This document shows, piece after piece, positions 36,011 through 46,752 of a stretch of 64,000 bases of DNA. Each line of letters opens with the position of its first letter. Position 1 is the stretch's first letter. The translations under genes and the position numbers were made by a program. Source of the stretch: Hormiphora californensis (lineage: Eukaryota; Ctenophora; Tentaculata; Cydippida; Pleurobrachiidae); contig CM035355.1 of NCBI GenBank assembly GCA_020137815.1, positions 6,072,850 to 6,136,849 on the forward strand, given 5' to 3'. The notes beneath the pieces were generated by a model. That model saw only the letters and a list, made by a program, of their open reading frames with translations. It did not search any database and had not been told where the DNA came from.

Positions 36011-36167
36011 ACTTTACCGTGTTCACTCAGTTCGCATTAATTCTCAAATTTCATTCTGCTGATTTTCTTACTTTAGTGAAGAGAGGGTTCCCCTTGCTAA
36101 AGCATATTGTTTGTGTCTGTGTTTGTATTTTGAAGTAATTTTATTTCATTTTAACATCAGTGTCTCC

Positions 36168-37035
36168 ATGGTTAGTTGTATCCCACTCAGAAAGGTCTCC
36201 CCACGGAGATCACTAAATCTTTCCATTCTTCCAACTATATCTCACGTTGTGATCTGTCCCACTAGCTTGAATTGGCAACTCAACCACCAGCCGATGCAGA
36301 AAGAGGAGGAGTTAATACCAAGTACCAATAGCTCAGTTAGAATCTTAACACGGAAGCAAGATGACCTCTCTCTACAGTACACCCTGGAACTTCCCAACAG
36401 GTAGGGAGAACTTTCCCTCTTTTTTCTTGTTTTCAAACTTTGTCATCCTTTAGTTTACGAAATCAAAAACGGGAATGGGCTCCATTTAATCAGATCAATT
36501 AACTTAATCAGTTTCCCCTCTTCTACCTTTGAGCTAAAGACGTAAAACAAAGTATCCTCGAAAACTTCAATTGATTTTTCTATCGTGTTAATTCATTCTA
36601 CCTCCCTCAGGAAGAGGAACGTTATCAATAGTCGAATGATTATGGTGGTAGTGGCAGTGTTTAGCTTATTTTACTATCAACGCATGGCCATCTTCGTTAT
36701 ACCAGGTACACATTGTTCCATTCCTGTTTCATTCCTGTTTCATTCCTGGGCCGCGGAGAATTAAACAGGGTTTACTGCTTTGTTTCTTGCTTTTCCGTGT
36801 TCAAGACCCGTGGCGGGAGACAGAGTCTGGTTAATCAGAAAAACAGGTTTTTTTGTAAATGGCGACATTACTAAACTATTTTGACGAACATTACATAATT
36901 TAATGTGCAATGTGCATTGTGCGTCAAGTCTTATCTTTTCTGCATAAAACATGTATCACTTAATCGCTAAATCCTCTACGAATCTCTTTGTCCATTTTCT
37001 TTTGTTCATTTCTTGTAATTTCGTTCCCCAACGCT

Positions 37036-37110
<75 letters not shown>

Positions 37111-40100
37111 CTCTGTCTTTGATTGATTTTGGTCGTTATTGTTCTTTAAAACTATGAGGCTATGGTTTTTTACTAAATAATACCTTTCATAAAATTAAAT
37201 AAAGTTGTTTTAACCATCTACAACTCTACACCCTTTTTTATCTTGCTGAATTCACAACCTGTACAACATCGCTATAAAAGGGCCCGCTTGCAATAATAAG
37301 AAGCAATAAAACTGAGAAAACAGAATACAGCCAAACTTCGATTTACCGGAATCGGATCAAAACGGATAAATTACATTAACATTAGCATTTTATGAGAAAC
37401 ATAATCTCAATCTACCGTGTACCTCGATTTTACGTTGCCAAGTTAGACTGTTATTCGCACGCGAGTTTGAACAAAACAAACTTTACGTACAAATACTCTT
37501 GGCAAAGAGTCCGGTAAATCGAGATTTGACTTTACTACCCTGGCTTTAACTTTCAGAATAACATCCTTGCTTTGATGCCGAAGCCAGTAGTAGTTTCAAG
37601 CCGTCGAATCAACAAATTGGATTACAAATTATATCGACAGGAAAACAGAGCGGGCCCCTGTATTATGAATATTGAATATTGGGCAATTCGGAGAATGCTC
37701 ATTAGTTGAAATAGAACACAACACATTATTTAATGACAGAAAAAGAGGAGGGAGGGCTAAAGAGAGAGCTAGAGGGAGAAAATCATTAGCCGTCATCTGT
37801 CATATACAGTGCAGCTATAATCTATATGCATCAAGCCGGGAACCTGCAATAATATATTTACTATCTGTGATTCTACCATCACCTCTATTCGCGTTAACAC
37901 CTGGTATTCTACGTCACTGGAGCACATGCACGTAGTGAGACTCCCCAACAGGCATTAACATACCAATTGCCTAACAAATCCCACTAGATGATATTTCTGC
38001 ATGTATGCATAATGCATCTACAGTCGGACCCCGATTTAGTGGCCCCCGATTTAGTGGCACCCCGATTTAGTGGCAGGATTTTTTTCCCCCAAAAATTTTT
38101 TGAATTTTTTTTGTGAAATTTTTCAAAGGAAAACCAGCCACGTCCGAATCGTGTTTCGAATCGGTGCATCTTATCGCATGTCCTGCTGCTAATTAGACGG
38201 TTCGGAACGAACCGAAACGTGATCCCCATCGAATCGAAATTTTGACGCTTGGTAAACATGTGATTCAATGGCCCCATGGGGATCACGTATCGGTTCGTTT
38301 CGAACCCGCTAATTAGCGACAGGACATCCAGTAAGCTGCACCGATTCGAAACACAAATCGGACGGGCTGGTTTAACTTAGAGAATTTTTCACAATTTTTT
38401 TGAAAAATTTATTTTATAGTTTTCTTTTTCTAATCAGAAATGATCAGGTCATCAATACATGAGTATTTCATATAACAGTTAGAGGTGTCTTTAGTCTTAG
38501 TGTAGCATTTCGGGCATAAAATTGGTTTTTATGGGCCAAATATGGCTCATCCCGATTTAGTGGCACCCCGATTTAGTGGCAGGATTTTTTTCCCCCGAGG
38601 ATGCCACTAAATCGGGGTCCGACTGTAATTCTCCCCAGGAAGGTTATCTAATTCTCTCCCATTTTGTTATCTAATTCTCCCCTATTTCAGTTGCAGTTTT
38701 GTTCATGTTGTATACTGAGCTGACTAAAATCTGCAAAGAAACAGTAACAGTAATCAAGGACACTTGCATCACCTACAGTTCATCTAATCTATTTGGTAAG
38801 TTAGAGTTCATCTAATCTATTCGGTAAGATTCTAAGATATTCTCATTTGAACTGCGATTCATAACCCTAATAACGCTTCCTTAAAATTTTGAAACAAACA
38901 TGCACGTAAAAAAACTACAAAGTAAATTATAACTCGTTCTAATGTCACTGTTGTCTACTTCCTGTCTGAAATAATGTTCGAAACATCACAATACATTATA
39001 TATCTAACCAGGCCATCCCACTAGACTATCTTTATCTCTCCCGCTCTCTCCTCCAGCTCCCTCCTCTTTCTCTCTCTCCCTTTTCTCTTCTCTAACCTCC
39101 ATCCCTAGGAAAGAAGATGTTTACCTCGGTGCCCCTGAATCGGTTGCTAGGGGTTGTACTGATAGAGACTATTGTGGGATCACGGGTACACGGTGAGTAA
39201 AATAATTGTAGTTAGCTAATTAAATAATTGTCATCTCTATTTTAATTTGGAAATGTCGTGAGTATTAATTTGGAAACGTCGTGAGTATATATTTCTAATC
39301 TGTAGATGTTACTCTATCTATCCTTCTCCAGGTATTTTGAACCTGATAGTTCGAATGGGAGAGCAGAGTTCTAAGCAGATCCCCCTCTTCACCTCCCTAC
39401 GACCAAATATGGATACCACAGCTAAAATCAGACACGGAATACTCAGGTATTTTATGTCAGAAAGTACAGTGGTTAGAATAATTTTCCTGGTATAATTTGG
39501 GGCTATAAAAAACACTAAGGGATTGGGAAATGACCGTCTTGCGGAATAAATTGTAAACTTTTTAAAAAAAGTGGCAGCTCGATAGAAAGAGGTGGCGAAG
39601 GCAGATATGTAAATTACATAATGTAATACCATGTAAGGGATAGGCATCTATGCGTGTGAAGACTAAGATGGCCGAAAAGGACAGGCTGTCCAATAATATA
39701 AAGCTTTTAGAACGGGTATGAGCCCCATAACACCTATGTAAAGGACATTGTGTGTGGAGTCCACTAGACTGCTCAGTGCTCGATGTGTGAGAAATATGTA
39801 GACAAAACAATAGAATTGTTGCATTGTTAAAACTGTGAGGTAACTGGATGAAGGCCATAAGCCGCTAGAGTGATGACTGATGATGATTATAGTACCACCC
39901 TCAGCTCCTTCATCTAAAGTACATACACTGATCTCAATGCAACTCTAACATCTATATATTTCGAACAACCTTCTGCCCCCTGATACAATGAATAATGTTG
40001 ATGACTCGAATATTTAATATTTATTGCAGTATATTAATTTCTAACAATCCCTCCCTCTCTCCCCCTCAGCTACACCAACGAAGTGTTTCTAACAGTCCCT

Positions 40101-40263
40101 CTCTCTCCCCATCAGCTACACAAACGAAGTGGTGATCAAGAATGTCCAGGATTTTGGGGAAGGTAACATAATGGTAACACCGGGAGGTGCCATTAAAAAC
40201 AGGAAACAGGCTCTCAAGGAAGTTTTCGAGGGTTTGAAGATCAAAAAGAAGAGTATTAGTTAG
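36168..40263 (+). CDS. PIGH: PIG-H-like subunit of GPI-GlcNAc transferase
   Basis: PIG-H is a non-catalytic subunit of the ER complex that transfers GlcNAc to phosphatidylinositol, the first step of GPI-anchor synthesis. Exons are 36168-36400, 36611-36705, 38691-38795, 39109-39192, 39332-39446 and 40116-40263; GT-AG and phases agree, 259 residues. A hydrophobic hairpin (MIMVVVAVFSLFYY ... MAIFVIPGVAVLFMLY) is followed by the PIG-H core: KICKETVTVIKDTCITYSSS, VPLNRLLGVVLIETIVGSRV and ILNLIVRMGEQSSKQIPLF, then DTTAKIRHG. This reproduces the ETL-I-dsLGIQ, I-DIVINEAI and YYLCILLKDP...PVF order of the family. The N-terminus is ~70 residues longer than in vertebrates if the ATG at 36168 is used (acceptor TTAACATCAG ends 7 nt before); an in-frame ATG at 36294 is an alternative. 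The last exon's acceptor is duplicated 46 nt upstream. Confidence 0.72.
37037..37108. repeat. (CT)n microsatellite in PIG-H intron 2
   Basis: About 35 uninterrupted CT dinucleotides inside the 2 kb second intron. Confidence 0.95.
37328..37533. mobile_element. MITE, ~206 bp, divergent CCTCGATTTA subfamily
   Basis: The left end is TA|CAGCCAAACTTCGATTTACC and the right end GGTAAATCGAGATTTGACTTTA. It resembles the copy at 49950-50012 more than the CCCCGATTTA copies. Located in PIG-H intron 2. Confidence 0.65.
38021..38625. mobile_element. MITE, 605 bp, full-length-looking CCCCGATTTA copy
   Basis: TA|CAGTCGGACCCCGATTTA at the left and its complement followed by TA at the right. Internal GATTTAGTGGC copies are repeated near both ends. 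A central inverted repeat is built on CGTCCGAATCGTGTTTCGAA, and a GGGCCAAATATG block is shared with the 13917 copy. It ends 65 bp before PIG-H exon 3. Confidence 0.88.
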
Positions 40264-40514
40264 AGGGTGGTATTAGTTTAGTTGTGGGGGATTAGGAGAT
40301 TATATATTTAGTTTATGTTACGGTTGTTTTAGGGACAATTCTGGGCTCTTGTGATGTTAGTGAGACAATGATCTGAGGAGAGATTTTGCCGGTCAAAGTT
40401 CTTCTTGTGCTTAACCCCCAGCTTTTGTTTCTGCTTTTTTGAGGGTTTGTTTTTTTGTGATTTAAGTTATTTGCTATGTTTATAAATTGTTAACTTGTGT
40501 TCAGAGACCCATAA

Positions 40515-41655
40515 GGTCACGGTCAAAAAGTCTGCTGAAAATTGATATATTTTTGAATTTACTCAATCGTGGATAAGATCCACTCAATAGTAAAATTTTC
40601 CGAACTCAGCCCACTCAAAATTGTTCAAATTTAATTAAACTGAAAAGTCCAATTTAATTGCTTTATCTGTTTCTCTGTAATCAGCACTTAAAAAGTGTGG
40701 ATAACAAATCGTGTGGATAACGGGCTCAACCTCACGATGATCGTGCTAGCAATTTGAAATTTTAGTATACACAAGAATGGGTACTCACAATATGAATTAG
40801 CTTGGTTTTGTCAACTTTTTTACTCAACTTGTGTGGATAACATCAGTTTCAATCATAAATTGTTACTCAACCGTATGAAAGAGAGTACATTTGGTATTTA
40901 TTTCGGGTTTATTGGCTAGAGCTAACATTTTTCTTCGAAAATAAGCTTCCACTTCAACAAAAGGATAACTCAACCGGTGTGGATAACCATTTTTGTATCC
41001 TTTGGTCAGCATTAGACATTTCGATTCTCATTTATCCACATCGATTGAGTAAGTTATATGACCAGGAAATTACAGTTAAAGACCGTACTCAACCAACAGG
41101 ACAGTTTCTGAGCATTAGTTAACTCAACCTGTGTGGATAACGTCTCTTTACTGCAAGGGCAAATATAGAGGATTTTAGCGGGAAAAAGGAAGTTATCCAC
41201 ACTGGCTGAGTATCGAATTGGAGCTAATCTAGCTTGTCCTTCGAATAGATATGGGTTAGGAACATTTTGCAAGTTGAGTAACCAAAATTGTGGATAATTT
41301 ACGCACCGTCAAGTTTGGGAGGCTGCGTATCCACCATGGTTGAGTAAAATTGACTCAACCGTATGTGACGAGGTTCCCAGATCAATTATCATTGCAATTA
41401 TCCACAAAATGGAGGCATAGCTACAGAGATTACTCAACCAGGTGGATATTCATAAAACTTGTGTTTTTATCCACACTGGTTGAGCAATCGATTTAATTAT
41501 TTAAAATTAATATAATTTAAACATATTTTGACATGCTTACAAAATTTTAAGTGTCTAGAAGGTGTCTAAGTGGTATAGAAATTAGTTTCAATAATTTTGG
41601 TCGATTTTTCGAACCCCAAAAAATCGAAATTTCAGCAGACTTTTTGACCGTGACC
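40515..41655. mobile_element. 1,141 bp DNA transposon with clustered TTATCCACA/ACTCAACC motifs
   Basis: The ends are inverted (GGTCACGGTCAAAAAGTC plus 8 more matching bases) and flanked by ATAA on each side (40511-40514 and 41656-41659), a likely 4 bp target duplication. Between them lie ten exact copies of TTATCCACA in either orientation. Most are next to ACTCAACC or its complement, in a composite like ACTCAACC-N-GTGTGGATAAC. There is no transposase ORF. Superfamily not identified. It starts 251 bp after the PIG-H stop. Confidence 0.8.
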
Positions 41656-41955
41656 ATAAATATATATGAAGTGACGTCACGTCATACAATGTACCCGACG
41701 AGACCCGCTCAATGTTAATTGTTAGGAGAAAATAATTAATTTAAAAGTTCTCATTTTCACTTCTATCAAGCCTATCAAGCGTGGCTTTGATGCCTGTTTT
41801 AAACCTGCCATTTTCCTCATTATACCATGACATATGATCACTAATTTGTTTTTTGAAGAACCTATAACCCAACTCAATTTGTTTTAGTAGCGTGTAAATC
41901 ATATGGACTCCTATTTATCATAAATCATCAGCTCCATGTACCCCAAATCCTAATA

Positions 41956-42045
41956 CAGTTGGACCCCGATTTACCGGGATACTCGGGGGAAAGAGTTTTG
42001 CCCAATGCCCGGTAAATCGGGGCCCGTTAAATCGGGGTCGGACTG
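41956..42045. mobile_element. MITE, 90 bp, CCCCGATTTA family
   Basis: TA|CAGTTGGACCCCGATTTACC at the left and ATCGGGGTCGGACTG|TA at the right. The tiny core carries GGGGGAAAGAGTTTTGCCC. Confidence 0.85.
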
Positions 42046-42116
42046 TACCATTTCCCACCACTGTTTTCTTCTTCGTAACTTCTCCAAACCCATTCTTTCT
42101 TCATTCCGCTGACCTC

Positions 42117-42202
42117 TCTTTAGTCTCTCTTTAGTCTCTCTTTAGTCTCTCTTTAGTCTCTCTTTAGTCTCTCTTTAGTCTCTCTTTAGTCTCTCTTTAG
42201 TC
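42117..42202. repeat. 11 bp tandem repeat TCTCTCTTTAG, about eight copies
   Basis: Direct copies lie ~200 bp upstream of the unrecognised gene. Each copy contains a pyrimidine tract followed by TAG, that is, an acceptor-like sequence. Confidence 0.9.
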
Positions 42203-42405
42203 ACTCTTTTGGTGTCCCTTACAATATCTGAGCAGATCAGAGCCCTATGTGAGCCCTTTGTGTTCATCTTTATTGTTCCATCCCTAATTCATTCCTCTCA
42301 TATATCCCCTCTCTCTTGTTGTAGCTCTCTCTCTCTCTCACCCTCCTATCCCTCCTATCTTTATGTAGCTCTCTCTTACCCTCCTATCTTGTTGTAGCAG
42401 GAATA

Positions 42406-45400
42406 ATGAGTGTTTGTAGCTCTCTGACGAGGACTAAACTGGCCATTCCTGATCGAAGGAAGATGCTCTTGTTAGCACAGGAGGTTAGTTTTATTTTACT
42501 AGCGCATGAGGTTGAAATATTAGTTTAATGTTCGATTTGATTATTACTTCATTGTCACATTGCTACTTTTATTATTTTCTATCCCCCCTGCCAGATGAAT
42601 CAGTTTGGCTCACTCCGTGGTTTCAAGTACTTCACAGTATTCGGTCGCAGCACTGAGGAGATGCTGGTGACGGTGTACAATAACAATTACACGGTCCCAG
42701 AGGGAGGGGAGGTGGCTGACATTGCAGCTGAGAAGTTGGACCTCGTTAACTTTGATCCAAGTAGGTGTCCCCCTGAATTGGAAGTAATGATCATTGAAAT
42801 GATTGCCGTGATCTTATTTATTTGGCACATTGTTTACCTTATATTAATATCTCCAGCCTGGTCCAACTAACCTACTCCTCCATCCTGTTGTTTTCTGACT
42901 AACATGCCCCTCTCATACCCCTCTAGTTGATATTATATCAAACTAAAACATTCCTCCCCCTCCAGTTATGGTGGACCAGGAACATCCCCCTGGCAGCCCA
43001 TCTAGTTGATATATATCCTCCTAACCCACTCCCTCCCCCTCCAGTTATGGTGGACCAGGAACATCCCCCTGGCAGCCCATCTAGTTGATATATATCCTCC
43101 TAACCCACTCCCTCCCACTCCAGTTATGGTGGACCAGGAACACCCCCCTGGCAGCCCCTCCAGTTGATATATATCCTCCTAATAGTAGAGTCGATAACTA
43201 CATCGACCTCTCCCAATTGTTCCAGTTTTTGTCACATCTATTTGGAGCCTCGACACGACCTCTAAACAGGTGTTACTTTTTCACAAACTGTTTTCATCTT
43301 GGTGTAATCAGCAGTTGAAATGTTGCTGATCATAACAAAAACCTGACTAAATTTTTTCAACTTGGGGTAAAACCATGGGTGTCAAAAGTTAGCTCTAGGT
43401 CCCCTGAGTAACCATCCGGAGACTCTAAGAGATATTTCAAGCCGTTCTCCCGTAATCATTAATCCCGGTGGAGAAAAAAATACAATGCGGACGTACGTGA
43501 GCGCTGGCAGGCTGTTTACATGTTATTGTATGTCTCTCACTCTCTCTGGAAAAACCGCACGTGCGGTTGCGCCGCGCGAGATAACTCTTTCTCAAGGGGG
43601 AGAAAAGAGAGAGACGCACATTAACGTTATACATTAAAGTTGAGGTTGTAGGCAATTGCACGTACGTCCATACTCAAATATGTGCTCTACCGGGATTAAT
43701 GATTACGGGAGAACGGCTTGAAATATCTCTTAGAGTCTCCGGATGGTTACTCAGGGGACCTAGAGCTAACTTTTGACACCCATGGTTTTACCCCAAGTTG
43801 AAAAAATTTAGTCAGGTTTTTGTTATGATCAGCAACATTTCAACTGCTGATTACACCAAGATGAAAACAGTTTGTGAAAAAGTAACACCTGTTTAGAGGT
43901 CGTGTCGAGGCTCCAAACAGATGTGACAAAAACTGGAACAATTGGGAGAGGTCGATGTAGTTATCGACTCTACTATAACCCACTCCCTCCCCCTCCAGTT
44001 ATGGTGGACCAGGAACATCCCCCTGGCAGCCCATCTAGTTGATATATATCCTCCTAACCCACTCCCTCCCCCTCCAGTTATGGTGGACCAGGAACACCCC
44101 CCTGGCAGCCCCTCCAGTTGATATATATCCTCCTAACCCACTCCCTCCCCCCTCCAGTAATGGTGGACCAGGAACATCCCCCTGGCAGCCCATCTAGTTG
44201 ATATATATCCTCCTAACCTACTCCCTCCCCCTCCAGTAATGGTGGACCAGGAACATCCCCCTGGCAGCCCATCTAGTTGATATATATCCTCCTAACCTAC
44301 TCCCTCCCCCTCCAGTTATGGTGGACCAGGAACATCCCCCTGGCAGCCCATCCAGTTGATATATATCCTCCTAACCCACTCCCTCCCCCCTCCAGTTATG
44401 GTGGACCAGGAACATCCCCCTGGCAGTCCCTCCAGGACACAACCCTGTGAGGTGGACGAAGAGTGCACTACATACCTTATTGGGTGTTATGAAACCTACC
44501 AGAGACCCTTCGTATGGGTCAGATCTGCCCACGCTCGACTTGCAGAACGGTAATGAGCAATCATGTTTGGATACAACTTTCAGTGCAGTCTAATTTATCT
44601 GTCTGTCAATCAGTTATCAATGATGGCTTGTTTTCACGTGGTTTGGCCACGTGATCCAATAGATGTCCGAAAAAGTGTCTCTCTCTCTCTTTCTCTCTCT
44701 CCCCTCTCTCTCCGGCCTCCTCGTCTGGCTCTCTTTCTCTCTCTTTCCTCCTCTCTCTTTCTTTATCCATCTATCTCTCCCTCTCTCTATCCGCCCTCTA
44801 ATCTCTATTGCTGTTCCATGCTATTGTTTGTTTATGGGGTTGTGTTAACATTTCACGGCCCCGGCCCCTTCTTCCTTCACATGTGGTCTTTGTACCCCCA
44901 CCACCACGAATTGGCCTTCCCTTTCTTACATTTTGCAATTTACCTTTTTTTCATATTAGAATGGGCTCTGTCTCTCCATGCCTATAATAATTTTGAAATT
45001 TACCAGAATAATGGTCGGACCTTCCCTTCCTCATTCCTGACTACATAATGGTAGCCACATTATGCAGCCAGCTTTGTATTTATCCCCATTTTGTAACTCT
45101 GTACGTTATACTGTTATCTAACATTGCATGAGTGCAGCCCATTATATGACGTCACACGGGACTTTAATATGACGTCATCTCCCTGCAGGTGTGCAATGTA
45201 CGGAACAGTAGAACGAGATAGTCCCATACCCCTCCACGTCTTCACTCGTTACATGACAAACCAAGTTATCTCTGTATGGGACATTGTAGCTGAGATTGTG
45301 TTGCTCACAATGGACCCTCCACCCGCTAATCCTTTTGAAGTTGATCATACATTTCTTGATAACCTCCCATCCGCCGCAGAACAGGTGAATTGTTACCTCC

Positions 45401-45695
45401 CCTGGTAGAATGGGGTTGTTTGTGTGCCATTTTCGATAACTAGTCAACCCTCTGCTGTTGTTTGAATTTAACCTTTAGAAACCATTTGAATCTGAAATCG
45501 AGAAGGTTTTACTCCTTTACGATCTTGCTCACTGATGCTATCTTTCTCATCCAGGCCATGGTATCTGGTGCCTTGCTCCACGCCTTCCAGTCCTTACTAG
45601 CCATGGATTCAGTCTGGGTGACGGACGCCATTTTGAGGGATGTCAAACACCTCTCTCTTCGACACATCCACACTCTTCCTAGTCTACTAGCTTAA
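42406..45695 (+). CDS. Unrecognised conserved-looking protein, 244 residues, five exons
   Basis: Exons are 42406-42483, 42595-42760, 44396-44549, 45189-45384 and 45555-45695, GT-AG with all phases consistent and ending in TAA. I do not recognise the family. The product is soluble-looking, with no signal peptide or membrane segment. It opens MSVCSSLTRTKLAIPDRRK, then has a mixed alpha/beta-looking stretch (FKYFTVFGRSTEEMLVTVYN) and an acidic/Pro-rich linker with two Cys (SRTQPCEVDEECTTYL). The second half is helical (YMTNQVISVWDIVAEIVLLT and AMVSGALLHAFQSLLAMDSV). Exon 1 has a TTGTTGTAG(CAG) acceptor 5-8 nt before the ATG. Exon 3's acceptor and first ~45 nt exist in nine tandem copies in the preceding intron. 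CHP1 follows 636 nt downstream on the same strand. Confidence 0.7.
42950..44450. repeat. 79-80 bp tandem array of an exon start with its acceptor, nine copies
   Basis: Each unit holds CCTCCCCCTCCAG, then TTATGGTGGACCAGGAACAT, CCCCCTGGCAGCCC and TTGATATATATCCTCCTAAC. The last bases before the repeated exon segment sit at 42965, 43044, 43123, 43998, 44077, 44157, 44236, 44315 and 44395. Only the last continues into the full exon 3 of the unrecognised gene. Two copies have TAATGG instead of TTATGG. The 796 bp excess between the third and fourth copies is the foldback insertion. Confidence 0.92.
43183..43975. mobile_element. 793 bp foldback (palindromic) element with TAA target duplication
   Basis: Arms 43183-43468 and 43690-43975 (286 bp each) are near-identical inverted copies starting TAGTAGAGTCG; a 221 bp loop lies between. 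TAA flanks both sides (43180-43182 and 43976-43978), and element plus TAA exactly accounts for the break in the 79 bp array. There is no coding capacity. Confidence 0.92.
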
Positions 45696-46311
45696 TTCTA
45701 GTTGATGCCATGGCCCATGAGCGTGAACCCCTTTCGTGGACCCCACGAGGGCCAATCACTTAGTGAAACCAGCACCGCTATAGTCTACTAATTTGAGAAG
45801 CAGGTATACTCTCTCTTAGTGTGAGTGGGTATAGTGACTCCGTGCTTGGACTGGAAACCGTGACAAACCATTGGGGGTGTTCCTCGTATAAGGATAGGAG
45901 AAACTATTTAACTTCAGATTTCAGTGATTCCAGATTCCACAACTACATGTTGTGATTAAATGTGTTATTATTCAGGGTTCAGATATTTATTAAGTTCGAT
46001 TTTCTATTTGAGTTTATTTGAATTTATTTGAGTGATGTTGTTCGTGTGTCAATTTGTTTCATAATTTCTCTTTTATTTTCTAACATTACCTAATAACCGT
46101 TATATTTAATGAGTCGCATTGTTTTGACCTTACCATTCAGCAAACCCATGTGGCCCCTTCTTCACTCGACCCACTCCTTCTCTCTCTAGCGAAGGCGAGT
46201 CGAGCGAACGCGCGCGAGCGAGCGAGAGAAGCTCTCTGCGAGCTCGAGAGAGAGAGACGAGAAGCCGCGCACACACACACACTCCTCTTTTCTCAAGCCC
46301 TGTCAAACCCA

Positions 46312-46331
46312 ACAACTCTTTTTAGACAAGG
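46312..46331 (+). promoter_or_regulatory. Putative (trans-)splice acceptor before CHP1
   Basis: CAACTCTTTTTAG ends at 46325; a 6 nt leader (ACAAGG) precedes the ATG. Confidence 0.6.
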
Positions 46332-46700
46332 ATGGGCAGTAAAACGTCCATTATGCTTCGTCCGGAGGAGATCCAGACAATTTCCGACAAAACAGGGTTC
46401 ACTACTCGGGAGATTGTTCGACTGTACAACAGATTCGCGTGAGTACTAATTATATAGAATATCTAATCAGTTATAATTAGTAGTAATTTTCCCCTTAATT
46501 CCCCCCATTTCAAGTTTATACACGTCCTGTGAGTGCTTCTTTTTTCTATTGTCTAGTAGGATGTTCCCAAACTGTCTAGTAGTATGTAGTCGGTTTGTTA
46601 CCTCCGATCTTTCTCTCGCGTGTCACGAAGGCCTGTGAGCTAGAAAATTGTTTTGAAGAACACCTGTCACAGAAAAGACTAGAGAGAATAGAGAGAGAGA

Positions 46701-46752
<52 letters not shown>

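Noticed and set aside
40690-41480. Ten DnaA-box consensus sequences (TTATCCACA), as in a bacterial oriC
   Set aside because: The locus is eukaryotic (introns, animal genes on both sides) and the motifs lie inside a transposon with inverted ends. A replication origin of bacterial type is not tenable.
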